Shown here: in pieces, positions 54,108-64,000 of the stretch | Layout: every line of letters starts with the position of its first letter | How positions within the stretch are numbered: position 1 is the stretch's first letter | Assembly (NCBI GenBank): GCA_934047225.1 | Contig: OW203983.1 | Coordinates: 37,506,310-37,570,309, forward strand | DNA length: 64,000 bases | DNA from: Ypsolopha sequella | Taxonomy: Eukaryota; Arthropoda; Insecta; Lepidoptera; Ypsolophidae | Reading direction: 5' to 3' | Program-made: the position numbers and the translations under genes | Notes under the pieces: model-generated | What the model was told of the DNA's origin: nothing | What the model saw: only the letters and a program-made list of their open reading frames with translations | The model's database searches: none

Positions 54108-54809
54108 ACATTGTTAAATAACAAATGTTAGTGGGCCCAGGGTTTAATTTAAAAATGCCCACGGTCCATTTATATCTGTTTTACTTCTTATTTTATTTTT
54201 CAAATGTGTTCTACTAATCTAAAATTATCGGGGTTTGGTTAAAAGTCACCCAGTAGGTATAATGCGCATAGAAATCTTCGGCAATGTTCGTATTCTCAAA
54301 AAATAGCCGAACCATAAATTGTAAGAGACAAACAATGCACTCAGCATTTGGAAACTTATTGAAGAGAAAATAGAAATAGGAATCAAAATAATTTTAGAAC
54401 ATGTGCAAAAAAATCGGAACCGAGAGCAATTATGGATGTCATTTTACATAGTTGTCTACAGGCACCCGTCCATAGACAATACTCGTTTATGGATCCGTCA
54501 CATCAATCATAGATTTTAACGAAAACGTCCGGAAATACGACCTCTGGCGAAGAGTGGCGAAGATTCCTACCAGCATTAAACTGTAAGTAACTTGTACGAG
54601 TATAAAATACCTACTTTCTTCACTTCTTGGGATGAGTTAGATGAATCTAGTGGTCAGAGGTCGGATATGTAGGTGATGCTTTTCACAAAGGCGCTTACTG
54701 TAAAAAACAAAACAATCATTTTCAAAAATATATTTAAATAGACCTTACAGTTTAAAGTGGTATACAGTCAAACAGGAAAAACTTCATGTTACAAAAATTC
54801 AAAACTAAC

Positions 54810-54865
54810 CTTTATTTTAGGCCTCACGGCCAGTGTTAGTTTTTGTACTAGATGGGTAGCAGCAC
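54810..54865 (-). CDS. SLC7 exon g (C-terminal tail)
   Basis: 56 nt from acceptor TTTTTGCAG. Encodes [18 protein letters not shown], matching the cytosolic ATRYLQ(V/K)L tail of the family. A donor GTTAGT follows; reading through gives VSFEFL and a TAA, while splicing to an acceptor at about 54703 gives an immediate TAA. Confidence 0.7.
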
Positions 54866-57800
54866 CTGCAAAAAATAATATGAGTACCATAATTTATACA
54901 TAAGTACTCTCTTTATATTCGTCGTCAAGATAAAATATATATTTATTTTTATACTGATTTTTGTGACAGATGTCAAAAATGACAGATGATTTATTTCTAA
55001 TAGAGATTTTGTGACAGACGTCAAAAGGGACTGATGATTTATTTTTACAGAGATTTTGTAGCAGATAAAAAAATACTATTACTAAAATTAAAATTCATCA
55101 TAAAAATTAAATCATCTGACATTTTTGACATCTGTCAAGCCTGGCCTCCCATATAATCCATAATTCTGTTTTTAGAGCAAATTTCTTTCCTTTTTCAACA
55201 TGGCAACCACGAATAATTCTTAATCACCACTTGACATATGTATGTAAAAAAAATACACAACTAGCAATTAACATTTAATTTTTATTATTTTTGCTTTACT
55301 AATAATGGGCCGGTGCTCCAAGGAATAAAACAGACAAAACTTTACGATTTCATTATTGAACGAGTGAGCGAAATGTTCTTAAAAATAATGTACCTATCAA
55401 AGATTGGTAGGTGCCTATATTTTTTTTACAGTACTATTTCGTACTATCCAGGAAAATACAAGAAAATCTCGAAAATTCACTGAGTATGCGTGCCCTCACC
55501 TAAGTTGTGAGTGAGTAAGTGAGTGTTCTAATTTAGACTTTCTGATATATTTACGTTCCAAATCACTTAATATAAATTGTTGTGTCCCATGGACAGGGCC
55601 TTAACAATATAAGGATTGAACAACGTCCTCAGTATCTCCAGTTGTACGAAAAATGTTCACGATAATAGCCGATCAAAATGACACGCGCTCAATAAGCTCG
55701 GAAAAAATCCCCTCTCCACAACAAGAATCAAGCCAGAAGGATACTCACTGGTGATGTACCCCAGGCCCCGGATGCGAGTCTTCGGGAACACGAGCAGCAG
55801 ATAGACTGGCACTGCTGTGAGGATCATCAGGCAGCCGATGCCGGTCTCCTTAGGAGACGCGTACGCCGGGACGGCCACTACTAGGATGGTGCAGATTATG
55901 TAGATTACTGGAATAAAAAAATAAGAAAACGTTGTAATCATTTCTTTTACCAGAGGCCGGTTTGTAATTATGAAATAATGAACCTTATTTTCAGAAGTAA
56001 GATAAGCATACCATATATTTAAACACTTTTTGACATCAAAATCATCAATCAATATCAATAACAATCAATACATATAATAAAACAACAGAACCCGGTGTGT
56101 CTGTCTGTACATTGAAGAAAAGTAATAAAAATAGACAGGGCGTGACTAAAAAAGAGTATTAGAACGCAAATCAGCGAATTTTAGAACTCTTTTTTGTCCG
56201 TCTGTCTGTTTGTTCGTTTGCGCATACCTCCGAAACAACTAAACGGATTTAGATGCGGTTTTCTTTGTTATAATCGTAGTGACCATGGTAAACATATATT
56301 ATAGGCTATAAGGAGGGTTAATAAAACAACGCGCAAGCCGAAAACGGATCAGAATTGAATAACAGCGGGTGGAGCCGCGGGCAAAAGGCTAGTATTACGT
56401 AAGTATTGATTTGTGCGTTATTTATTAATTTAATATTTTACTGCTTTTTTGTTTGTGAAAAATTTTATTCTGGGCAAAAACGCCTGGCAGCATATACTGA
56501 GCAACGAAAATGACGAACAATCAAAACGAACCAGCAAAATCAAGAAAAACTCACGACAAATGCTACAAAGATTTTATAGATTGGAAAATATGTAGGCAAC
56601 CTTTTGCATGAGTGTAGATGAAGTAGTGTATGAAACTACACATAACTAGGTATTAAAACACTTGTGTATTCTTTAATAAGAAACTCGCCTACGGTTCGAT
56701 GTTTTAACTCACACTCGTGTTTTAATAACCTCTTTATGTGCCAGTTTCATAAACTACTATAAATTATTCTTTTAATTTAAATTTCTTGTAACTTTTAAAT
56801 GTAAAGTTGTGACAATATGTACCAATCAAAACTTTCAGAAACTTTACCTAGACACTTACTATAAGTTTCAGCTGTAATGTTATTGAAACCTTACGTTTCT
56901 ATTTTATAGACAGTTTTACAGATCAGGGCTGGGTAAGTTACGGGGTTTACTTCATGGACGGCCGATAGGGCTTTGCAGCATCGTGGTCCACACTTTGCTA
57001 GGACATTCCAAATTTGTATTTGTAAGTTACATGCTCCCAATTGTGATGTTCAGCAATATATTGCTGCAAATAATATTTAAGGGGCACTCTCACAAAAAAA
57101 TATTTGGGAGGGGGACGGTATCAAAACTGACTGGACACCAGCAACATGCGAGGAAATCCATTTAAGAAGACTGTGAAAAAGAAAAAAAAGCAAAATTCAG
57201 ACGAAAGAAATACGGATTTTAATACATGTGAAAAACGTAAGCCAGGTTCGACTATAAAAATATATCGTCACGACATGAATCTCCGAGGTGTTCTGAGTGT
57301 AAACTGTGAATTGCAAGTCACAGTCCACACTCGGTACCACCCGCGTTTCACCGATGATTGTTACGTCCCAAAGTGATGAGTGGTGAGCTATCGCCATACT
57401 TCGGGTACAAATACGCGGTTTTCTCACGACGTTTTCCTTCACCGTTCGGCAAGTGGTAAATAAGACCAAATAATATGCACATAAATTCCGAAAAACTCAT
57501 TGGTGCATGCCCGACCGGGGATCGAACCTAGACTTCAAGATTGAGACGCCAGCGTTCTACCCCTGAGCTACCGCTGCTTAGCTTAGAATGATCAATGCCT
57601 TTTAACCCGTAATCACATAATGTGATTATTCTCTTTACGCAGTGTTTTTTTAATTATGCTGAAGCTAGAGGTAAAAAAATAAATCTTACAAGACTGCCAT
57701 TTCATGATCGCACTCTACCTACATACTGCTAGGTAAGGCAAAAAACTTAACTTAAACTTACTTGGGAAGAACAAGTTGACTTTAATTGGCCTCTCAAGAT

Positions 57801-60800
57801 TTGGCTGAGTGTACCTCAATACTGGTAGACAGAGAACCGCAGCTCCTATACTAAGCTGCAAATTGAAAAGAAAGTATGATTGATATGGGTCAGACATTCG
57901 GTATGGTGAAAAGAAAGTGTGAATGATATGGGTCAGGCATTCACACATGTTACTTGTTCAACTCGCTAAAAGACCGTGTTGTATGTATAAGCTGCAAGTT
58001 TCAGATTCTTAAATATTAACAGCATACCTCACAAATATATTAGAAAAGTGTATCCTTACTTATAATATAATTAAAAACTTTAATGTGTTCTACACTTAGG
58101 TCCTCGAACTACTTTATAACAGTCCTTATTGGATCAATTGGTTATGCAGCAAACACAAAGTCGAAAAGTATATTACTCACCCAAGTAGCAAATCCAACAT
58201 AGTTAATAAGGGCATAGATATCTGATACAGTGAGGTAAATCAGACTGAGTAACGCTACGGCAAGCACAGCAGGGGCTGGAGTCGACTTGCTGGTCACCAT
58301 CGTTAACATTTCAGGCATTTGGCCTTGAGCTGCGCCCGCGTAAAATAATCTGGAAATATGCAGAAGTGTGTGCGTATTAGTTATATGAGGCGAGTTCACC
58401 GTCAGGTTCTACCTGAGAATGAGTAAATAAAGACCTCAAACTTTTTATGAGGTTGTGATTACTCTTACGCAACAAACATTTAGGCGCTAATTTCACTATG
58501 TCTACTAAGAAATGCAATCCCGGTATATCGGGATACCGGGATCCCGCACGAATTGGGGTTCGTGGGGTTCGTGGGGGTGCCAGTAGTTCATTGCACACGC
58601 GATTATTTACTATTTTTGTCAGTTATAATTTGTCACTGTGGAGTATTTCAAATTTCAAAGTGGAGTAAATCAAGTTTGTTTGTAAATTAAACGCAACTTT
58701 TTTACTATTTTTGGATTTAATATATTTGTTCAGTGTTTAATTATGTTATGACGGCTTAATTTATTTAAGATTGTTTTTATTGTTGTAACGTTGAAAAAAA
58801 AAAGAAAAATATGTCGAACAATGTGTATAAAGGCTCTAAGGATGCTCAAACATAAATCAGTGAAATCCACGAAATATCATGAAAAACTGTTTCTCCTGGG
58901 CAGCCAGTCTATAAAAAGTATTTTTCATTCAATAAGAACTATTACGAAATACTTGACCTACATTATGGTACATTATTTTTTGCTATAGTTTCTTAGGATT
59001 CCAAGTTGATATAAGCTACCTACGTTTTGCGGAATCCGGCAAATATAGGGATCCCGCGGGACTAAGAATCATCAATCCCGCAAATACTGGGATTGAAATT
59101 TTATTGCGGGACTGCATTCCTTATTCTCTACTAAGTATGTTACAATCCGCGTTTGTCTGTGTATTCGCTTAGATTCTAAGCTTTAAAACTTCTTTGTGGA
59201 TTTTAATGCGGTTTCACCATCATTTAAAACATTTTTAATTTTGTATAAATTAACATACATTCACGTTTAGTTTAAAGAAGAAGATAAATATCGACGTTCC
59301 GTAATCAAGTCGTCAAAAAAACCGGTTTTGAAGAGCCTGAACAGACATTAATGTATGAGTTACTAGCCCGTCAGTGAGAAGAATGTAGTTTAGATAAAAA
59401 AAATGAGTTTTTAGCGTGAAAATGTAATACTCGTACTAATTAATATTGGTAATTTGACTCGTCCGAAGCCGGGGCGAATCACAAGTAAAAGTTACGCATA
59501 GTGAAGTACTAACTAATAAAAACTTCAAGATCTAAATGAGCTAGAGTTTGAGCGTAATCTTACCCAGCTTTAAATCCCTGGATAAGGCAAAACTTTTTAC
59601 AGGCTAACGTTCTTCAATAAAAGAGTTAAAAATTTTAATATTAGTCAGGCTTGAAGAGCACTATGCCGCCACCGTCATAACATTCATAATTTCATGCTGA
59701 GAAAGTGACTACCACGGATTCCGGCACACGGAAATTTTAATGGTTTCACGTGAGTCCACATTTGATGATGTGTCAATAAAAGCCGCGAACCTGCTTGACG
59801 TCAACAGGACTCCGTTGACGGCACCAAAAGTAGAAGCGGCCACGAACAGCGGTATTGACAGCGCGAACCAACCGAACAACCGTTCTGCGAATGTGACCGC
59901 CACCGCCGCTGAGCCTAGCACCTGAAATATGAAAAGGGTGAGGGAGGACTAAGGAATACTCTTGTATCTATTTAAGTAAATACCTCCTATCAAAACAGCA
60001 GCAAATACACTCCCCTTGATGGTCTGCTTAGCTGACTTAGGTATTTTGAAGTCTGGTTATGGAGTGACTACTTGGCTAGTTTGCTACTTTAGGTACTTGA
60101 ATGTGGAATTCCTTGGTCAGATGAGACATTCTCTACACATCAAAAGCATAAAGCATTTCAGTGTGATCATGGACCGCGGTCCCTGTCTGAATCACGCTCA
60201 TTTTTATCGTTCACTATCTAACATTTAAAGTGAGGTGCCATTAATGATGTAGGTTCAGGTAATCCCTGAAAATAGTACTCTCAATGTTGAAGAATAGTCT
60301 TATATTATTGTTAATATATTCCACACATACACACACTCTTTCTGTCCTCAAGGGATTCCTACATATTGCACCCTCAGATCCATTTTGACACAACTCAAAA
60401 AAACGTTTTTGATTTTGATTTGATTATTATTCAATTTTATTAAATAACTTAAATAAAATAAAATAATAATTTTGATTCAAAGACAAAACTGTCGCGATTC
60501 AACTAGTTTTTCACGTTTTTCCGCATGTCGCGTTTTAGATTTGTGTCAAAATGGATCTGAGGGTGCGATAATATCCTGCCGTACATGTAATATACTGCCC
60601 TACATATCCCACAATGCAGTTAAGTAATTAAAAAAGAAAAAAACAACAGAAAAGAAGTAATAGTAACCTCAGTTGGTGACAAAGTGGTGTAGAAGGCGAC
60701 GTTGGTGAACGTGTAGACAACAGTGACCAGAGTGCACGAGATGGCAATTGCACGAGGTAGGTTCCTGACAGGATCCTTCAGCTCTTCGATGATGAAGTTT

Positions 60801-61960
60801 AGGTAGTTCCTGGAAATACATTTACCCTTTATCAATAACTTTGTGTTATTATTCTACTTATATGTTATACATGTTTATAAAGTATACTTCTTTTTATATA
60901 AAAAATTATAAAATTAAAACTAAATAATATTTAAAATTAAACTAAATAAAAAATTCTATCAAGGTCGCTGCCGTCGTGCGGGAGAGTACCTAGCAGGCTG
61001 GCAGCGTTACCTCGTTGTATGGCCAGACTGATTCTCTGGCCGAGGTAAGCCCCAGCCCGAGGGTCCCCGGAGGCATCGACCAGGCGTTTTGATAAATCTT
61101 TATATAAAGAATGTGCACTCGGTCCCCACGGTCCGAGTGTCTCAACTTCTTTTTTGTTTTTGCCTGCTCAAAATATATCTGAGATGTGCTTCGGTATCTT
61201 TTGAAAACACCCTTGTTTCCAATCCCTTGTTCAGGGACAGTCATCCACGGAATTAGTGTTTGAGACACTTGTTCTCCCCAAATAATGTACTAACGAGACG
61301 TTCACAATAAAAAAACACGAAAAACTTAAGCCAAAGCTTCCCTAAATATTCTTATTAATAGTATTAATAGTATAAATCATTAGTACATAGACCAGTAAGT
61401 GGGTAGAAGCATGTATAGTGCTTTTCTCAAAAATAAAACGAGACATTTTCCAGCTTTATTGTTCCGGAGATACGACCAATCAAAGTTTTGCCGAAAAAAT
61501 TTTTGTCGAAAAACCTATCAGTTGCAAAAAAGTGTCAAATTTGAATACTATTGATACCAAGTTCATGTGAATCAAACCAATTTTTATTTAGACTTATTCG
61601 TCTTTATGATAATTTATTTTTATATTTAGGTATACATAGAAGTTAAAAAACACATTTAAATTATATTTTTGAGATATATTTCGACCGTTAATGATCGGCA
61701 TCAGTAATTTAGTTAAAATATGTAAATGACTCATTTATATGGTGCCCACAGAACCTATTTTATGGTAAATAACTTTCCACACGGCTGTGATTTCTTGTAT
61801 GTTTGCATATAATTCTGAAAGTGGTCGGAGCCTTATATTTATATTCCCGTAATATGATTCACTCACCATCCATTGTAAGCGAAAAGTCCAGAATAAAACG
61901 ATAGCGCTATGTGTGTTACATCGCTCGTTGTGCCTTCAAACGTAAAATGCTCCACTTTAC
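54810..61960 (-). CDS. SLC7 LAT-family amino acid transporter, C-terminal half (7 exons)
   Basis: Exons in transcript order: 61867-61960, 60668-60809, 59791-59921, 58181-58349, 57762-57855, 55749-55907, 54810-54865. All join in phase (about 281 codons). The protein carries the family's [15 protein letters not shown] segment (TM6), [52 protein letters not shown] and [12 protein letters not shown], closest to LAT1/LAT2-type members. These are 12-TM exchangers of neutral amino acids at the plasma membrane and pair with a CD98-type heavy chain. TM6 to TM12 are here. TM1 to TM5 should lie above 61960 and were not found by 64000, so they are probably outside. The C-terminal end is uncertain: the last exon either reads through to a nearby TAA or splices into one. 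Confidence 0.9.
55749..55907 (-). CDS. SLC7 exon f (TM11-TM12)
   Basis: 159 nt from acceptor TATTCCAG to donor GTGAGTAT. Encodes [36 protein letters not shown] and [11 protein letters not shown]. Two hydrophobic helices as expected. Confidence 0.92.
57262..57577 (-). mobile_element. tRNA-derived SINE, minus-strand copy
   Basis: On the minus strand: GCAGCGGTAGCTCAGGGGTA, GGTTCGATCCCCGGTCGGGC, ATGAGTTTTTCGGAATTTAT and a tail ending in GTCGTGACGATATA. It lies in an SLC7 intron between exons e and f. Same family as 30763-31157. Confidence 0.8.
57762..57855 (-). CDS. SLC7 exon e (TM10 region)
   Basis: 94 nt from acceptor ATTTGCAG to donor GTAAGTTT. Encodes [20 protein letters not shown] then [21 protein letters not shown] is a LAT1/LAT2 hallmark. 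Confidence 0.92.
58181..58349 (-). CDS. SLC7 exon d (TM9 region)
   Basis: 169 nt from acceptor TTTCCAG to donor GTGAGT. Encodes [18 protein letters not shown], then [17 protein letters not shown] and [15 protein letters not shown]. Matches VPSLVFTC...DIFSVINFFSFFNW in mammals. Confidence 0.92.
58509..59126. mobile_element. Non-autonomous hAT-type element related to 27043-27738
   Basis: Ends GAAATGCAATCCCGG and CCCGCAATAAA..GGGACTGCATTCC, flanked by the 8-bp duplication TCTACTAA (58501-58508, 59127-59134). Sub-terminal CGGGATCCCG words replace the CGAGATCTCG words of the 27-kb copy. Located in an SLC7 intron. Confidence 0.8.
59791..59921 (-). CDS. SLC7 exon c (TM8 region)
   Basis: 131 nt from acceptor TATTTCAG. 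Encodes [18 protein letters not shown] to [10 protein letters not shown]. The donor (CAG then GTTCGC) is unusual, but this position is forced by phase and by the SSRLF motif completed by the next exon. Confidence 0.88.
60668..60809 (-). CDS. SLC7 exon b (TM7 region)
   Basis: 142 nt from acceptor TTTCCAG; the donor GTTACT is weak. Encodes [20 protein letters not shown] then [20 protein letters not shown]. The EE and RNLP motifs are diagnostic of the LAT family. Confidence 0.92.
60937..61155 (-). pseudogene. LINE C-terminal remnant
   Basis: The frame reads [57 protein letters not shown] and ends at a TAA (60937). Same protein block as 15219-15364, with more of the N-terminal part. It is inside an SLC7 intron on the gene's own strand, so a splicing error could include it. 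Confidence 0.65.
61867..61960 (-). CDS. SLC7 exon a (TM6 region)
   Basis: 94 nt from acceptor ATTTTCAG to donor GTGAGTG. Encodes [20 protein letters not shown] then [10 protein letters not shown], the conserved FEGT..D...IAL.LYSGLFAY(G/N)GW block. It starts within a codon (phase 1), so at least one upstream exon is needed. Confidence 0.9.
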
Positions 61961-63264
61961 CTGAAAATTGAAAAGAAAGATAATGAACAGAATATCACTA
62001 GATACTTTAGGCCAGGGATGGGGAAATATATTCAGAAGAGTGTCATATAAAATAATACATCTAGGTAGGCCAAACGGATTTGAGTCAAACACAAAATTAG
62101 GGTTTTGTACTTTTGTAGCCCTTCTCACTTCAATGAACCTGCAGAACTCAAATTGGTTAAGAATGATTAAGTGACAAAAAAATATAATAGCGTAAAATAG
62201 AAAGGTTAATTTATTTTTGTTTACCGAGCGAGTTTCAGACGCTTACAACGCGATTCAGACGTGCTACCAACGCGCGTTTGAATCGATACAAATGCAACAA
62301 TCTAAATTTTAGACTGAAAACGCATCGTAAACGCGCGTTCGTGAAACGGGGCGTTGTCTGCGCGTAGAAAATACGTCGTGTGCATATAGCTCATTCGTGG
62401 GCTATTGCATCATCCTTTGATTCTCAATTGTCAGAAAAAATATTACCAATATTTGTGCTGGGATTCATCGTAGGGTTCGTAGAATTCGTTTCTACGTCTT
62501 CAATAGGAAATGAGACGAAACTATTTTTTAGAATGACACCGTGCGGGTGGGACGCCCCCTCTTTTCCCCCTAGATTAGGCAGCTCCCAGGGGCAACCGAT
62601 CTTTATCGGCTTATACTGACCCAATAACTGTGGCGAGGGGCTTCCATTAGTCACAAAAAAGTATGGCTTACAATCTTATGTATATATGATATGAGATAGC
62701 GGAGATTGTAAGGCTTATGGCTTATAAGCCTTACAGTCTCCACTATCCCACGACATCCTTTCCTCAAATGGCATCACTTGAGTAGCACCGGATTGTGGCA
62801 ATCATTTAATAAGAAGTGTATTGTTGGTCTGATTGCTACGCCGACGCGTTCCGACTTCCGGCGGCGGCGTATGTTGAGCCAAGTGTATATGTACATTATA
62901 TACACTTCTTGCCCTTATTCAGTAGAAAAGTGGAACAGCGGCAATATCTTCGGTATATACCAACCAAGGATTCCGTTTGCACAATCCACTAACGCCCTTT
63001 CAATTTCTACGGCCAACCTGTACACAGCTGCCTGCTGATTAAAATATCAAATCCTTTAAATAAGTATATTGTAAAAAATTCAATTTAATTTGCTTAATCT
63101 TCTCGATATCATGTCAGGCAATAGATCTTTGTGTTGTTCATATCATAACGATCGATATGAAACAGCGGTCACTCCTGAGATGGAGGAGATGTATCTTAAC
63201 TATGTAACTTAAGAGAGGTGGCCGATAACTGTGTCTTTGAACTCCTTAACGACTTGATCATAAC
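61961..63264. other. No exon found upstream of SLC7 exon a
   Basis: Checked on the minus strand for the conserved TM1-TM5 motifs (for example GSGIFVSP) and none was seen. Contains CG-rich GCGCGTTT words (62260-62340) and short ORFs without motifs. The missing exons are more likely beyond the right edge. Confidence 0.5.
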
Positions 63265-63590
63265 CAGGTAGTACATTCCCAGGACGCAACATTTGTGCTG
63301 GGGGCTCGGTTGGTGCTGATCATTGAACCTTGTTCCTGGTCCCTGGCCGGGTCTTAGGTGTGGGTTCGGGCGGTTGATTGGATTTCACCTTGTATAATAT
63401 ATATTTTACATATCATTTTAATCGTATATATATTGCTACATAAATTAAATAAACCTTTAATCTAGTTCATGTACATTTATTATTTTATTACATATATTTT
63501 TTATAAGATTAAATTTTGACTTGTGAAACGTGTATTTTATATACCTACTTTGCAAAATAAACTATTTGAATTTGAATTTGAACAAATAAA
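63265..63590 (+). repeat. Dispersed non-LTR tail, copy 2
   Basis: Reverse orientation relative to 43985-44345: GAACCTTGTTCCTGGTCC, CTTTGCAAAATAAACTATTTG. Confidence 0.75.
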
Positions 63591-63649
63591 ACGCTGCGGT
63601 AAAAGTAGTCTTGAAAATTCTTCGGATTGAGAGCTGATGCCGGGCTCGA

Positions 63650-63985
63650 CTGTAGAGGTACCACCATCTTACTTGGAGACCCCTCGAAGTAATTCGGGGG
63701 AGAGTAAGAGGACAGCTCACAGGCAAAAAACCAGGAGGCCCACCATGCCTGGGACCGATGGATGGCGGTATATCCATCCCTAATAGCGGGGTCTTATATG
63801 GAACAGACTGGTGACGGGCAGCGGCGTCACTGGTGCGAGGGTTCCGGCACCGCGCTCACCAACCCGCCTGCCCAGCGTGTGTGAGTATGGGCAATTCTTC
63901 CAGGATGACCGCCGGGAGTGGCAAAGTCCTGGAAAGGCTTATGTCCAGCAGTGGACGAACTAGGCTGATGGATGGATGGAAATAA
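63650..63985 (+). repeat. Non-LTR 3' end, copy 2
   Basis: Same sequence as 50094-50420 (GGTACCACCATCTTACTTGG to GATGGATGGA) with few differences, running to the window end. Confidence 0.78.
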
Positions 63986-64000
63986 TTCTAACGCCCAAAA

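Noticed and set aside
54640..54703. Extra SLC7 coding exon (ISAFVKSITYISDL frame)
   Set aside because: Phase does not match the preceding exon: joining at the acceptor gives an immediate TAA. Kept only as a possible stop-containing exon.
62424..62654. Minus ORF as an upstream SLC7 exon
   Set aside because: No transporter motif and no splice sites fitting the phase required by exon a.

Overview
The window is intron-rich, AT-rich eukaryotic DNA crowded with short non-autonomous transposons, tRNA-derived SINEs and decayed LINEs. The repeat types, gene structure and protein similarities point to an insect, most likely a moth or butterfly. No bacterial or viral features are seen. Gene calls come from reading splice sites and frames by eye and comparing with remembered family features; no search was run.

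Layout. 1-10.9 kb: repeats only, including a hAT-type element with an 8-bp target duplication, a rearranged 117-bp tandem repeat, broken SINEs and a LINE reverse-transcriptase fragment that has lost its catalytic box. 11.0-12.5 kb: three tiny plus-strand ORFs (47, 38 and 31 codons) that encode clearly related cysteine-rich, membrane-like peptides, with an unrelated exon-like ORF just before the third. This is the best candidate for something undescribed. 12.8-14.95 kb: a 63-bp minisatellite whose period is a multiple of three, which creates long artefactual reading frames. 15.8-36.6 kb: a complete minus-strand gene of 11 coding exons (421 codons) for Vps16B/VIPAS39 (SPE-39), a CHEVI-complex endolysosomal trafficking subunit. 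Its introns hold a mariner with one premature stop, a 211-bp satellite array, and several hAT-type elements. 36.9-54 kb: mostly repeats, plus a small lysine-rich single-exon gene (39.5 kb, minus) and two loci made of a palindromic mosaic. 54.8-62 kb: the C-terminal half (7 exons) of a minus-strand SLC7 LAT-type amino acid transporter; its N-terminal exons are probably beyond the right edge. 62-64 kb: repeats.

The two large genes share strand but no obvious function: one acts in endosome-lysosome trafficking, the other in plasma-membrane amino acid exchange. Mobile DNA accounts for most of the window. Several insertions keep readable target duplications, so the order of nested events can be reconstructed.
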